From contig JACOYJ010000027.1 of the NCBI GenBank assembly GCA_016181885.1, forward strand, positions 1 through 48,629: a stretch of DNA of 48,629 bases, read 5' to 3'. The stretch is from Candidatus Pacearchaeota archaeon (GTDB lineage Archaea; Nanobdellota; Nanobdellia; Pacearchaeales; GW2011-AR1). Below are positions 7,773 to 16,300 of this stretch, in pieces. Position numbers and translations under genes: made by a program. The notes beneath the pieces are model-generated. The model worked only from the letters and a program-made list of their open reading frames with translations. It had not been told where the DNA came from and did no database searches. Position 1 is the first letter of the stretch; each line of letters begins with the position of its first letter.

Positions 7773-9343
7773 TTAAACTGGTAAATTACCAAGGCTGGCT
7801 GTTGATCATTAATCATGTAAGCTTGAACCGGAGTTACTAAATTCGGGTTATTTTGCGGGAACGAGTAAGCCCACGGCGGATGATTCTCAAAAATTGACAA
7901 AACCAGATATTTTGGGCGCGAGCTGGTTATATTTTTAATAAAATCAGTTTCGTTTTGATATGGTGATAGCGGGAACACACTTTTCTCGGCGTAATATACT
8001 AATTGGGGCTGGGACTGCGCAAAAATAATGTCTCCGGCATTAGAATTATCTTCAATCCATAACCCTGCATCTTTAACTTGAGCGTAACTTGTAAGCTTTT
8101 GTTCTATAAGGCTATCTGCTCTTTGAAAATGTGGGTAGAATATGAAAAAAAGAACAACAATAATCAGCAGCCATGCTAATATTTTACTTATTTTTTTTGA
8201 GGCGTATTCTTTAATATTGTAAAGCGCATAACCAGCGACGGCATAAACTGCCGGGTAAATTATTAAAATATATCTCTCATCGTAAAGTTTTATTTGAAAG
8301 GCTATATAGGCGAAGGGAATTATTATCCAAAGCAAAAGCAAAAAGAGATGATCCATATCTGTTTTTTTATTTTTGAATATTAAATCTAACCCTAAAACAA
8401 CCTTGCTTAAGTAAATCAGCCCTGTTAATAGTAAAATTATTATTATCCAGCCGAAGTAGTCTGGCATATATCTAAAATATGTGGAAGTTCCCCAAGGAAC
8501 TCCTTCGTCAGCTGCAGCCTCCGGGGTATTAAATTCTAAGGCAGAAAACCTATACGTCCAATTCTCTATTGGATTTCCAAACATATTATAATAATAAAGA
8601 AAAAATGGAACTGCGGCAAGAAGAGTTATTCCGATTAATATGTAAACTTCTTTTTTCTTGAACAACGAGAACTTTTCTTTAGCAAACATGTAAATAAAGA
8701 TAATTCCGACAAACATAAGGTTCATTTCTCGAGCGTAACTTGCAGCGACGAAAACCGGGCCAATCCAGTAGAAATATTTTGGAATTACTCGTGATTCTTC
8801 CGCATATCCTTTCCAAAAAAGAAAAATCATGAGAAGCCATAAAAATAATCCTGTAGTGTCTGGGAAAAATCTTGTTGTCGCATATGCAACAACCCAGCAA
8901 ACTGCCAGAGAAAACCCTGAGAAAAATGCCACAAACTTGTTTTTTGTTATTGAATGCATGATTTTGTAAACCAAACCAACAGATACGACTGAGAGAATTG
9001 TCTGTATTATCCTAAACGCGTGTTCCGTCAACCCTATCTTGAATAATCCGGCCCATAAAAATGAATTAAACAAAGCCCTGCCCCTGTTAACGCCTACGTC
9101 CGGGGTTCCGAAAGCTATGGCCTTAGACTTAAGCAGATAAACAGCTTCATCCCACCATAATGGCTGATTAAATGTTTTTAACAGAAAATAAACTTGAATA
9201 ATTATTGCCAGCCCAAGAACAAACAACAAAGGATAATTTTCTTTAGAAAAAAAGCGGGCTGAAAATTTTCTCAGGACCTCCTTTCTATCCCTAATTATTT
9301 CTTTATCTTTATTTTCTTCAATTACCTCTTTATTTTCTTCCAT
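7751..9343 (-). CDS. GT39/ArnT-like dolichyl-phosphate-sugar-dependent membrane glycosyltransferase
   Basis: This 530-residue GT-C protein has a charged cytosolic tail (residues 1-37), then about eleven membrane helices and a soluble C-terminal part. The first outer loop carries WWDEAVY with the catalytic acidic pair D65/E66, the hallmark of PMT/ArnT-type enzymes (PMT_2) that use polyprenyl-phosphate-linked sugars outside the membrane. It lies downstream of a methyltransferase on the same strand with a 37-base gap that contains a TATA-like box. It could add a sugar to a glycan or lipid after translocation; donor and acceptor are unknown. Confidence 0.88.
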   Translation of the reverse strand: MEENKEVIEENKDKEIIRDRKEVLRKFSARFFSKENYPLLFVLGLAIIIQVYFLLKTFNQPLWWDEAVYLLKSKAIAFGTPDVGVNRGRALFNSFLWAGLFKIGLTEHAFRIIQTILSVVSVGLVYKIMHSITKNKFVAFFSGFSLAVCWVVAYATTRFFPDTTGLFLWLLMIFLFWKGYAEESRVIPKYFYWIGPVFVAASYAREMNLMFVGIIFIYMFAKEKFSLFKKKEVYILIGITLLAAVPFFLYYYNMFGNPIENWTYRFSALEFNTPEAAADEGVPWGTSTYFRYMPDYFGWIIIILLLTGLIYLSKVVLGLDLIFKNKKTDMDHLFLLLLWIIIPFAYIAFQIKLYDERYILIIYPAVYAVAGYALYNIKEYASKKISKILAWLLIIVVLFFIFYPHFQRADSLIEQKLTSYAQVKDAGLWIEDNSNAGDIIFAQSQPQLVYYAEKSVFPLSPYQNETDFIKNITSSRPKYLVLSIFENHPPWAYSFPQNNPNLVTPVQAYMINDQQPALVIYQFNYTGTDF

Positions 9344-9370
9344 TTAATATGCTTAATGCATGAGTGTAAA

Positions 9371-9381
9371 ATTTATAAAAC
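9371..9381 (-). promoter_or_regulatory. TATA box of the GT39 gene
   Basis: On the minus strand the sequence reads GTTTTATAAAT, about 33 bases before the ATG at 9343. It overlaps the stop of the upstream methyltransferase, so the glycosyltransferase may be transcribed from its own start as well as by read-through. Confidence 0.4.
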
Positions 9382-10109
9382 TATTTACTGGTTGTTGGTG
9401 GTTCTTTTTGCGGTTTTCTGGCAGTAGCTATCAGGCTTTTTGATAAAATTATGTTTATTAGAAATATTTTTCCAAGCAGTTTTAAAGGAAATCCGCATAT
9501 TTTTTGAGCGAACCATGCAATTGTGCCTTTAAAAGAAAAAGCGAGAGAGTCTGGAAAAACCCTGATTATTTTAAAATCAGCGCAATGCAGGACTTGAAAA
9601 AGCGATTCCGGCGTAAACCCCACTTCATGGGTAAAATCTGAATATCTGGACCTTAACATTAATGGATTGGACATATTTGGAACTTTAATTATAATGATCC
9701 CGTTTTCTTTCAGCGAATCTTTAATTAAGCTAAGCAGTTTATTAGTATCTTTTTTCGGAATATGCTCCAGTACTTCTATCATGACTATTGCATCAAATCT
9801 ATTTTTGTTCTTGCTTAAGAATTTAAATGTGTCTGCAACAAGCAAAACCTTATCTGTAATGTGTTTTTTTGTGAATTCATATTGTGTTTTTCCAGGTTCA
9901 ATGCCCAAAAAGTTATTGTAGCCGGCATTCATCATGGTTTTTAAAAAGAATCCGTTGCCAAAGCCAATTTCCAAAACTCTTGAGTTTTTGTCTTTAGGGA
10001 GCAAGGGTATGAAGTTTTTCCTAAAATATTTCAAATAATCTTTCATCTGTTTTATTTCTTTGTCGAAATCATAATGTCCGCCAACATAATCATCCCAAAA
10101 TTCTTGCAT
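9381..10109 (-). CDS. class I SAM-dependent methyltransferase
   Basis: This is a Methyltransf_11/23-type enzyme of 242 residues. SAM motif I is VLEIGFGNGFFL, followed by GIEPG for the ribose-binding acidic loop and MIEVLEHIP as the post-motif. I start it at the ATG at 10109 (MQEFWDD). The longer frame up to 10202 would cross the divergent promoter and run into the neighbouring gene, whereas 10109 lies 25 bases from the centre of a TATA box. The C terminus is hydrophobic and basic, perhaps a membrane-associating helix, which would suit a lipid-linked glycan substrate. The methylated group is unknown. Confidence 0.85.
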   Translation of the reverse strand: MQEFWDDYVGGHYDFDKEIKQMKDYLKYFRKNFIPLLPKDKNSRVLEIGFGNGFFLKTMMNAGYNNFLGIEPGKTQYEFTKKHITDKVLLVADTFKFLSKNKNRFDAIVMIEVLEHIPKKDTNKLLSLIKDSLKENGIIIIKVPNMSNPLMLRSRYSDFTHEVGFTPESLFQVLHCADFKIIRVFPDSLAFSFKGTIAWFAQKICGFPLKLLGKIFLINIILSKSLIATARKPQKEPPTTSK

Positions 10110-10131
10110 GAAAACTTCAAATAGATAAGGT

Positions 10132-10137
10132 TTATAA
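10132..10137. promoter_or_regulatory. palindromic TATA box shared by divergent genes
   Basis: TTATAA reads the same on both strands. Its centre is about 25 bases from the ATG at 10109 (minus) and about 26 bases from the ATG at 10161 (plus), the expected TATA-to-start distance in both directions. No other TATA-like element lies in the 51-base gap. Confidence 0.55.
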
Positions 10138-10160
10138 GATTTATTGCGCTGAAATGCGAC

Positions 10161-11231
10161 ATGGAAATAATCTATAAGGTAGAAAGAGAAATCAATAAAC
10201 AATTGGATATTTTTTTGGAACAGAATGGGGACTATACAAAAAAACTTTACAGCTCTCCGAAAATGCTTGAGCTTGTGCAGGAAATGTATTCTTATCCTTT
10301 TTTCAATGTTCTTTTTTATAATAAAAAAGAAGAGTTAATTGGATTTATCCCATTCTTTTCTGTAAAAAGCTCGCTTTTTGGGAACAGACTCATGTCGCTG
10401 CCGTTCAGCGGGCACGGGGGAGGACTATGCCTAAAAAAAGATCTTGCAAAAGAAGAAATTAAAAAGATAATAAAGGAGATGTGCAATGCAATAAAAGAAA
10501 TAAGCAATAAAGAAAGAATAGACAGCGTAATATTAAGGCAGATAAATAATTTCCCTGAAGCTTATTTGAATGAGGGATTCGTATTTGGAGAAAAAGAGCA
10601 TACCTTCCTTATTGAGTTAACCAATGAAAAAGAAATGTGGGGCAATTTGGACAAGAAAGTTAGGAATGGCATACGAAAAGCGGGAAAAGAAGGCCTGAAG
10701 CTCATCGTTGAAGATTCTGTATATGAATGGCACAAACTGCATCAAAAAACAATGAAAAGGCTTGGAACTCCGCCAGTAGCAAAAAAACATTTCAAGCGCA
10801 TAAAGGAAAAATTTGGGGGTGACTTTTTGATTTTCTTTGCCGAATATAACGGAAAGAAAATAGGAGATATTTCTTTTTTTGTAAATAATGGCTGCATCTT
10901 TTGGAGCACTAATGATTGTTTAGAAGAGTACAGGCATTTGAACGTAAGCAGTTTTCTTCTTTTTGAGTGCATAAAATACGGAATAGAAAAAAAATGCAAA
11001 TTTTTAGACATGGGTGTCAGCAGAGATAACTCAAACAATTTTTCCTTTAAAATCAAATGGAAGCCTAAGTTATTTGACACGAGCAAGATGTATTATTTTT
11101 TTGGAAAAGAAAATTTCATTTCCCCTAATGAGAAAAAATACGCTTTGGTCAGCAATGTTTGGAAAAGATTTATGCCTGAAAGCGTGGCTAATTTGATAGG
11201 GCCGCGAATAAGAAAAGGACTTGGATCTTAA
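10161..11231 (+). CDS. FemAB-like GNAT acyltransferase
   Basis: This 356-residue protein has the double-GNAT layout of FemAB/FemX proteins. The first half ends in SGHGGGL. The second half begins with the diagnostic KVRNGIRKAGKEG (Lys/Arg-x3-IRKA) and continues with GDISFFV and a DMGVSRD segment before the C-terminal strand. Bacterial FemAB enzymes add amino acids to peptidoglycan bridges, and relatives occur in exopolysaccharide loci (FemAB_PEPCTERM group). Since archaea lack murein, transfer of an acyl or aminoacyl group to a surface sugar is more likely here. It shares a TATA box with the divergent methyltransferase, and its last four bases overlap the convergent GT4 gene. Confidence 0.8.
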   Translation: MEIIYKVEREINKQLDIFLEQNGDYTKKLYSSPKMLELVQEMYSYPFFNVLFYNKKEELIGFIPFFSVKSSLFGNRLMSLPFSGHGGGLCLKKDLAKEEIKKIIKEMCNAIKEISNKERIDSVILRQINNFPEAYLNEGFVFGEKEHTFLIELTNEKEMWGNLDKKVRNGIRKAGKEGLKLIVEDSVYEWHKLHQKTMKRLGTPPVAKKHFKRIKEKFGGDFLIFFAEYNGKKIGDISFFVNNGCIFWSTNDCLEEYRHLNVSSFLLFECIKYGIEKKCKFLDMGVSRDNSNNFSFKIKWKPKLFDTSKMYYFFGKENFISPNEKKYALVSNVWKRFMPESVANLIGPRIRKGLGS

Positions 11232-12412
11232 AATAGATGTTGCTTTAAAATTGAGGACAGCCACTCAGTTCTTTTTTTAAAATTAGAAATCTCCTTAAAC
11301 CTTTTTTGTGAATTTAATAAGATTTTATTGCATTTCTTTTTATCATGCAAAAGTTCAATTATTTTTTTTGCCATATCTAAAGAATCTTCTTTTTTAGCAT
11401 AAATCCCGCATTCTCCTAAAATTTCTCTATTTGCTGGATAATCAAATACAACTGCAGGAAGTCCTATAGCCATATAATTAAGAAGTTTGCTGTTTCCTTC
11501 TTTCATAACTTTTTTTTTTTTTTTTTCAACATCGGCTAAACTTAAATAATCGTAAAGTTGAAAATAACTAATGCCGCCGGTTAAAATTACTTTTCCATTT
11601 TCAATGTGAGTTTTTATTTTATCTGTAAAAGATTTTTCTATGGGATAACCGGAGATTACAAAAACTGTATCTTTCTCTTTTGACAAGATATACTCAATTA
11701 TTTTTGGGATGTGATTTATCCCCTGTATTTCAGTCAATAAACCTAAAAAATAAATTACTTTTTTTCCTTCAAGATTAAACTTTCTTATTAAATTTTCAGC
11801 ATTCTCTTTATTTATCGGGAATTCGCTTACTCCATCCGGAAAAGCAAATATTTTATGATTAAGGCAAGGATAAATTTCTTTCATTCTATTGGCTATAGCT
11901 TCTGAGGTGGTAATTATTAAATCTGACTTCGGAACAAAAAACATTTCTAAACCCTCGATTAAATCATATAACATTCCTTTTTCATTTATTTTTGCTGATG
12001 CGACCATTTCCTCGGCAAGAGAAGAATCTTGATTATCAAATACAAGTCTTGTTGAATTTAATCCTTTCAGAGATTTTATTAGATGTCCTATCCACAGCCC
12101 TTCGTGCATAAAAGCATAAATCATATCAAATTCGTTCTTTTTTATTTTAAGAAGAGCTGAAAAAAACAGAAAAAAATCCAGGTAAATTTTCTTGAAGCTA
12201 AAACCTGGTTTTGGCGATTGTTTCAAACCCCCAGAAAAACTTCTTATTATCTTAAGATTATCTGCTTTCACGTCTTTTCCCAATGGAAAACAAAAAAGCG
12301 TGATTTTGTGGCCGTTCGCTAAAAGCAGTCTTGACATTTCATAAACCCTTATATTAGCGCCTCTATCTTCAAGATAATTTAAAGGCGCGATCATCGCTAT
12401 GTTCATTGGCAT
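11228..12412 (-). CDS. GT4-type GT-B glycosyltransferase
   Basis: This 394-residue (or 392 from the second ATG at 12406) retaining-type glycosyltransferase starts with the typical MNIAMIAPLNY strand and has the GT4 donor-site region with EGNSKLLNYMAIGLP. Just before that motif the protein reads LADVEKKKKKVMKEG. The five Lys come from a run of 17 A on the coding strand, at the place where relatives usually carry a VSP-like loop. The frame is intact across the run. The gene follows rmlA on the minus strand after 84 bases, so it may add the deoxysugar made by the RmlA/B/C/D enzymes upstream. Donor and acceptor are not known. Confidence 0.85.
   Translation of the reverse strand: MPMNIAMIAPLNYLEDRGANIRVYEMSRLLLANGHKITLFCFPLGKDVKADNLKIIRSFSGGLKQSPKPGFSFKKIYLDFFLFFSALLKIKKNEFDMIYAFMHEGLWIGHLIKSLKGLNSTRLVFDNQDSSLAEEMVASAKINEKGMLYDLIEGLEMFFVPKSDLIITTSEAIANRMKEIYPCLNHKIFAFPDGVSEFPINKENAENLIRKFNLEGKKVIYFLGLLTEIQGINHIPKIIEYILSKEKDTVFVISGYPIEKSFTDKIKTHIENGKVILTGGISYFQLYDYLSLADVEKKKKKVMKEGNSKLLNYMAIGLPAVVFDYPANREILGECGIYAKKEDSLDMAKKIIELLHDKKKCNKILLNSQKRFKEISNFKKRTEWLSSILKQHLF
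11510..11526 (-). repeat. 17-base A homopolymer inside a glycosyltransferase
   Basis: Seventeen consecutive T on the plus strand are read as A17 in the coding strand, encoding the end of a Glu codon and five Lys codons. It is the longest mononucleotide run I noticed in the window and lies at the nucleotide-sugar binding region of the enzyme. Confidence 0.95.
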
Positions 12413-12496
12413 GACTAAACCTAAAATTAATTGTTAATAAAGATTGTTATAATGTGTTTTCCATATGACACGATAATTAAATTAACTGTTAGTTTG

Positions 12497-13291
12497 TCAA
12501 GGCTTAAAATTAGCCCCAAAAGATTCAATTAACATCTTCCCTATTTCAACATTTGCCGAAAGAGAACGCAAAACATTACTTTCAAGCCCTTTTTTCACAA
12601 ATTCTTCGCAAGATTTTCTGCTGTCCATTGTTCCTGCATCACTCCAAAATCCATTAACCAAATAATATCCCGCTTTTCCTTCTGCAATATACTCATTATT
12701 TGCATCAGTTATTTCATACTCGCCTCTCCAGGATGGCTTGAGTTTGGAAATTTTATCGAACACAGTGGAATCAAAAAAATAAATTCCGGTAACTGCCAAG
12801 TCAGTTTTAGGCTGTTTTGGTTTTTCTTCTATGCCTATTATCTTAACGCCATCGATTTCAGCAACTCCAAATCTTCCTGGATTTAAAACTCGTTTTAAAA
12901 AGAACATTGCCCCAAAAGACGAATTCTCAAAATTTTTTGCGGCCTGCAAAAAATCATCCTCGAATATATTATCCCCCAAAATTACAACAATCATCTCATT
13001 TCCGACAACATGCTTGACTAAGGCAAGAGCTTGCGCAATCCCTCCTGCTTCTGGCTGATAGTGAAAAGAAAAATTAATGTCTGGGTGCAATTGCCCAAGG
13101 TATCTGGCAATGTCTGAGAAATGCTCCCCGCCTGTAACCACACTAATTTCTTTTATCCCCATCTTCGTTAAGGTATGTAGAGGATATTCTATCATGGGCA
13201 GAGAACCAACTGGGGCAAGATGCTTGTTTATGACTGCAGTTAATGGAAAAAGCCTTGTTCCTTTTCCTCCAGCTAAAATTACGCCCCTCAT
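12497..13291 (-). CDS. rmlA: glucose-1-phosphate thymidylyltransferase (RmlA-like)
   Basis: This enzyme makes dTDP-glucose from Glc-1-P and dTTP, the first step towards dTDP-deoxysugars. The 264-residue protein has the NTP-transferase signature LAGGKGTRLFPLT at 6-18, the substrate segment VINKHLAPVG, the metal-binding LGDNIFEDD, and GEYEITDANN with WSDAGT near the end. It is shorter than bacterial RmlA (about 290 aa), as expected for the compact archaeal form. It lies 57 bases downstream of the RmlB-RmlC-RmlD-methyltransferase fusion on the same strand. The identification rests on both motif content and context; UTP use cannot be excluded. Confidence 0.93.
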   Translation of the reverse strand: MRGVILAGGKGTRLFPLTAVINKHLAPVGSLPMIEYPLHTLTKMGIKEISVVTGGEHFSDIARYLGQLHPDINFSFHYQPEAGGIAQALALVKHVVGNEMIVVILGDNIFEDDFLQAAKNFENSSFGAMFFLKRVLNPGRFGVAEIDGVKIIGIEEKPKQPKTDLAVTGIYFFDSTVFDKISKLKPSWRGEYEITDANNEYIAEGKAGYYLVNGFWSDAGTMDSRKSCEEFVKKGLESNVLRSLSANVEIGKMLIESFGANFKP

Positions 13292-13348
13292 TTGAGATAA
13301 CCGCCCAGTGTGCCCATAATGATTGAAAATTTTATATTTAGTCTCATA

Positions 13349-16300
13349 TTAAACTATTTTTGGATAAGGTATGGGAATAATATACTTTCCCCCTTTTTCT
13401 TTATAAGCTTTTGTTTTGTCCATTATCTCTTTTGCAAAATTCCACGCTGTAATAAGCAAATAGTCCGGCATTTTTTCAACCAGGCTATCTGGATGAATTA
13501 TTGGAATATTTGTTCCGGGAGTTAATTTGCCCTGTTTCTCCGGGGTGTGATCAAAAACCCAGTCAATATGATTTTTATTTAAATCGCAGTAGTTTAGGAG
13601 AATATTCCCCTTAGCAGACGCGCCAAAACCAGATACAGATTTTCTGTCATTTTTGATTCTTTTAACAATTGAGGATAGGCCTATCTTTATTAACTCGACA
13701 TTTTCTTTAAACTGCTCGTAATATTTTAAACTATAAACCCCTAATTTTTCTTCAGCCTCCAAAAATTGATCAACAGAGCCGTTTGACCTATTGTTGTTTC
13801 CATGTTCGATGTAAACCCTTATTGAGCCTCCATGAATTTCGTGCTTCTCGGCTCTAGCAACTCTTAATCCATGACTCTCAGCAACAAGTTTTATTGGCTT
13901 AAGCGACAAATAAGACAAATGTTCATGATAGATTGTATCAAATTCTGTTTTGTCTATCAAATCGTAAATATGCGGAGATTCAAAGATAAAAAATCCGCCA
14001 TCGTCCAAGAGTATTTTTATTCCTTCAAGAAAAGAATGAACATCATCAACATGGGCAAAAACATTAAAGGCGGTTATCAATTTTGCCTTCCCATATTTTT
14101 GCATAATTTCGTTAGCTAATTTCTCGCTCCAAAACTCTGAAAGGGTTTCTATGCCAGATTCATTTGCTATTTTTGCCAGATTTACTGCCGGATCTACGCC
14201 TAAAACTCTGTTGCCTCTTTCTTTAAACGGCATCAATAAACATCCGTCGTTGCTTGCGATATCAACAACCAAGTCGTTTTTTCCTAGAAGACGGGAATTT
14301 AGATCTGAGGCCAATTCATTGCAATGTTCCTTAAATAAGTTAGACACAGATGAACGATAAACATAATTTCTAAACATCAAAGATGGATCAACGACAACGC
14401 TTAACTGAGATAAGTAACAGTTTTTGCATAAAACAACTTCTAAAGGGAAAAATTTTTCATTATAAGACTGGCTTGGAATAAGAAGTTCATTAACCAAAGG
14501 CATTTTTCCTAAATTTAAATATTTAAAGAAGTCCTTACTTCCGCAAAATCGGCATTTATCCAAATGGCGATATTCTCTTTTTAAAAAATAATCTTTGATT
14601 GAAATTAATACATCGGAGAAAGGCCTGACCTTAATCCCGATTCTGGCAGCCTTATCAGTATTAAGGACGACAGAAACTCGGTTGACCTTTGAATCAAAAT
14701 AAGTTTTATCAACTTTTTCAACCAGGGATTTATCAAATCCATAGATCTCTGCAATTTTATTGGCAGCGTCATAAAAAGAGTATGAATCGCCGGCTAAATG
14801 GTATATCCCTGATTTTCCCGAATTTACTAAAGATAAAACTGCATTTGATAAATCGTCTATAAAAGTTAAATTTCCCTTAGTATCTGCCGGGGATTTAACT
14901 TGCCTTCCTTCAATTAGATTATTAATAATAGTGTTGACGAATTTTTGACCAGAAACTCCGTAGAGCCGCGAAGTTCTGATAATTAAATGATTATTAATTG
15001 AAGCGACTATCTTCTCAGCTTCTGATTTTGTTCGGCCATAAAAATTAACTGGATTCAGCAAATCGTCCTCAAAATACTCTCTCTTCTCACCATCAAACAC
15101 TGCATCAGTCGAGAAAAAAATTATTTTTTTTGGCCTCTGGAGAATAATGTTTCTAATTCCGCCGACATTAATTCTTTTAGCTAAATCTGGGCTCAATTCG
15201 CACTCTTCGACATTGGTCATAGCAGAACAGATTATTGCTATATCTGGCTTATGAGCATTAAAAAAATCAGAAACTTCTAACTCATTGGTAATATCTAAAT
15301 GAAATAATCCTTCTTTTTCATTTGAATTGTAAGTGCCTACAACTTCAAAATCTTTAGAAAAGTCCTCTGCTAATTTCCTGCCAAGAGAACCGCTTGCCCC
15401 AATTATTGCCACTTTTTGCTTTTCATAAGACTTGTTCCAATCAAAACCTATAGATTTATCATCGTATGGAACTCTCTGCTCGTCTGGATCAGAAACATCG
15501 TAAGTATTGTTCGTCAAATAAAGAACCTCAGCTGTGTCTTTTCCAAGAACTTTATATCCATGCAATACTCCTCTTGGAATCAAAACAGCTTTTTCTCCAG
15601 AATCTTCACTTAAGATAATTTCTTGTGTCTGACCCTTTGTCTGAGAATCCTGCCTCAAATCGTATAAAACTACTAAAATTTTTCCTTTGATGAGATAAAA
15701 AACGTCATCTTGATTTTTATGCCAGTGAAACGCTTTGATTGTTTCTGGCGGAGTTTTTCCAAAAGATACTTGTTCTATTTTGTCTAAAAAGCCTTCATTA
15801 AATCTTAAAATCTCTCTAAAATTACCTAATTCCCCATGCGCCAATTCCGCTCCAAGTGAGTCTCTATCTGGCTTATCTTGGTGAATTTTTATCTCCTTTA
15901 TTTTAACGCCAACTATATTCTTCCTCAAAGGCTCCCACCAACTCTTATTATTTTTATACCAATCGACCAGAAATTCAAGCTCTTTTTTAAAATCTCTTGT
16001 TTTGTAATAAAACCCGAGAGTTTTTAGTTTAGCCCCGTCTATTGAATACCGGAAATCATGGCCCAGACGATGGGGGATTTTTTCAATCATATCTTCTTTT
16101 TTTCCAAAAATACCCAGAAGCAGCATTGTAATCTCCATATTGGTTAATTCATTATTTCCGGGAATATTGTATACTTCTCCTAATTTTCCTTTTTGAGAGA
16201 TGAGCCAAATTGCCCTGCAATTATCTTCTACATGAAGCCAATCTCGGACATTCAACCCAGGATTTTGTTCAGACCACATTAAAGGAACTTTTTTCCCATC

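Noticed and set aside
9381-10202. Methyltransferase start at 10202
   Set aside because: It would put the start inside the FemAB-like coding region and upstream of the divergent TATA box; the ATG at 10109 has the proper spacing.
10742-11086. 114-aa frame on the minus strand
   Set aside because: Antisense of the FemAB-like gene; Phe/Leu/Lys-rich translation without motif.
11228-12412. Frameshift pseudogene at the A17 run
   Set aside because: The frame continues correctly on both sides into conserved GT4 motifs at the given run length.
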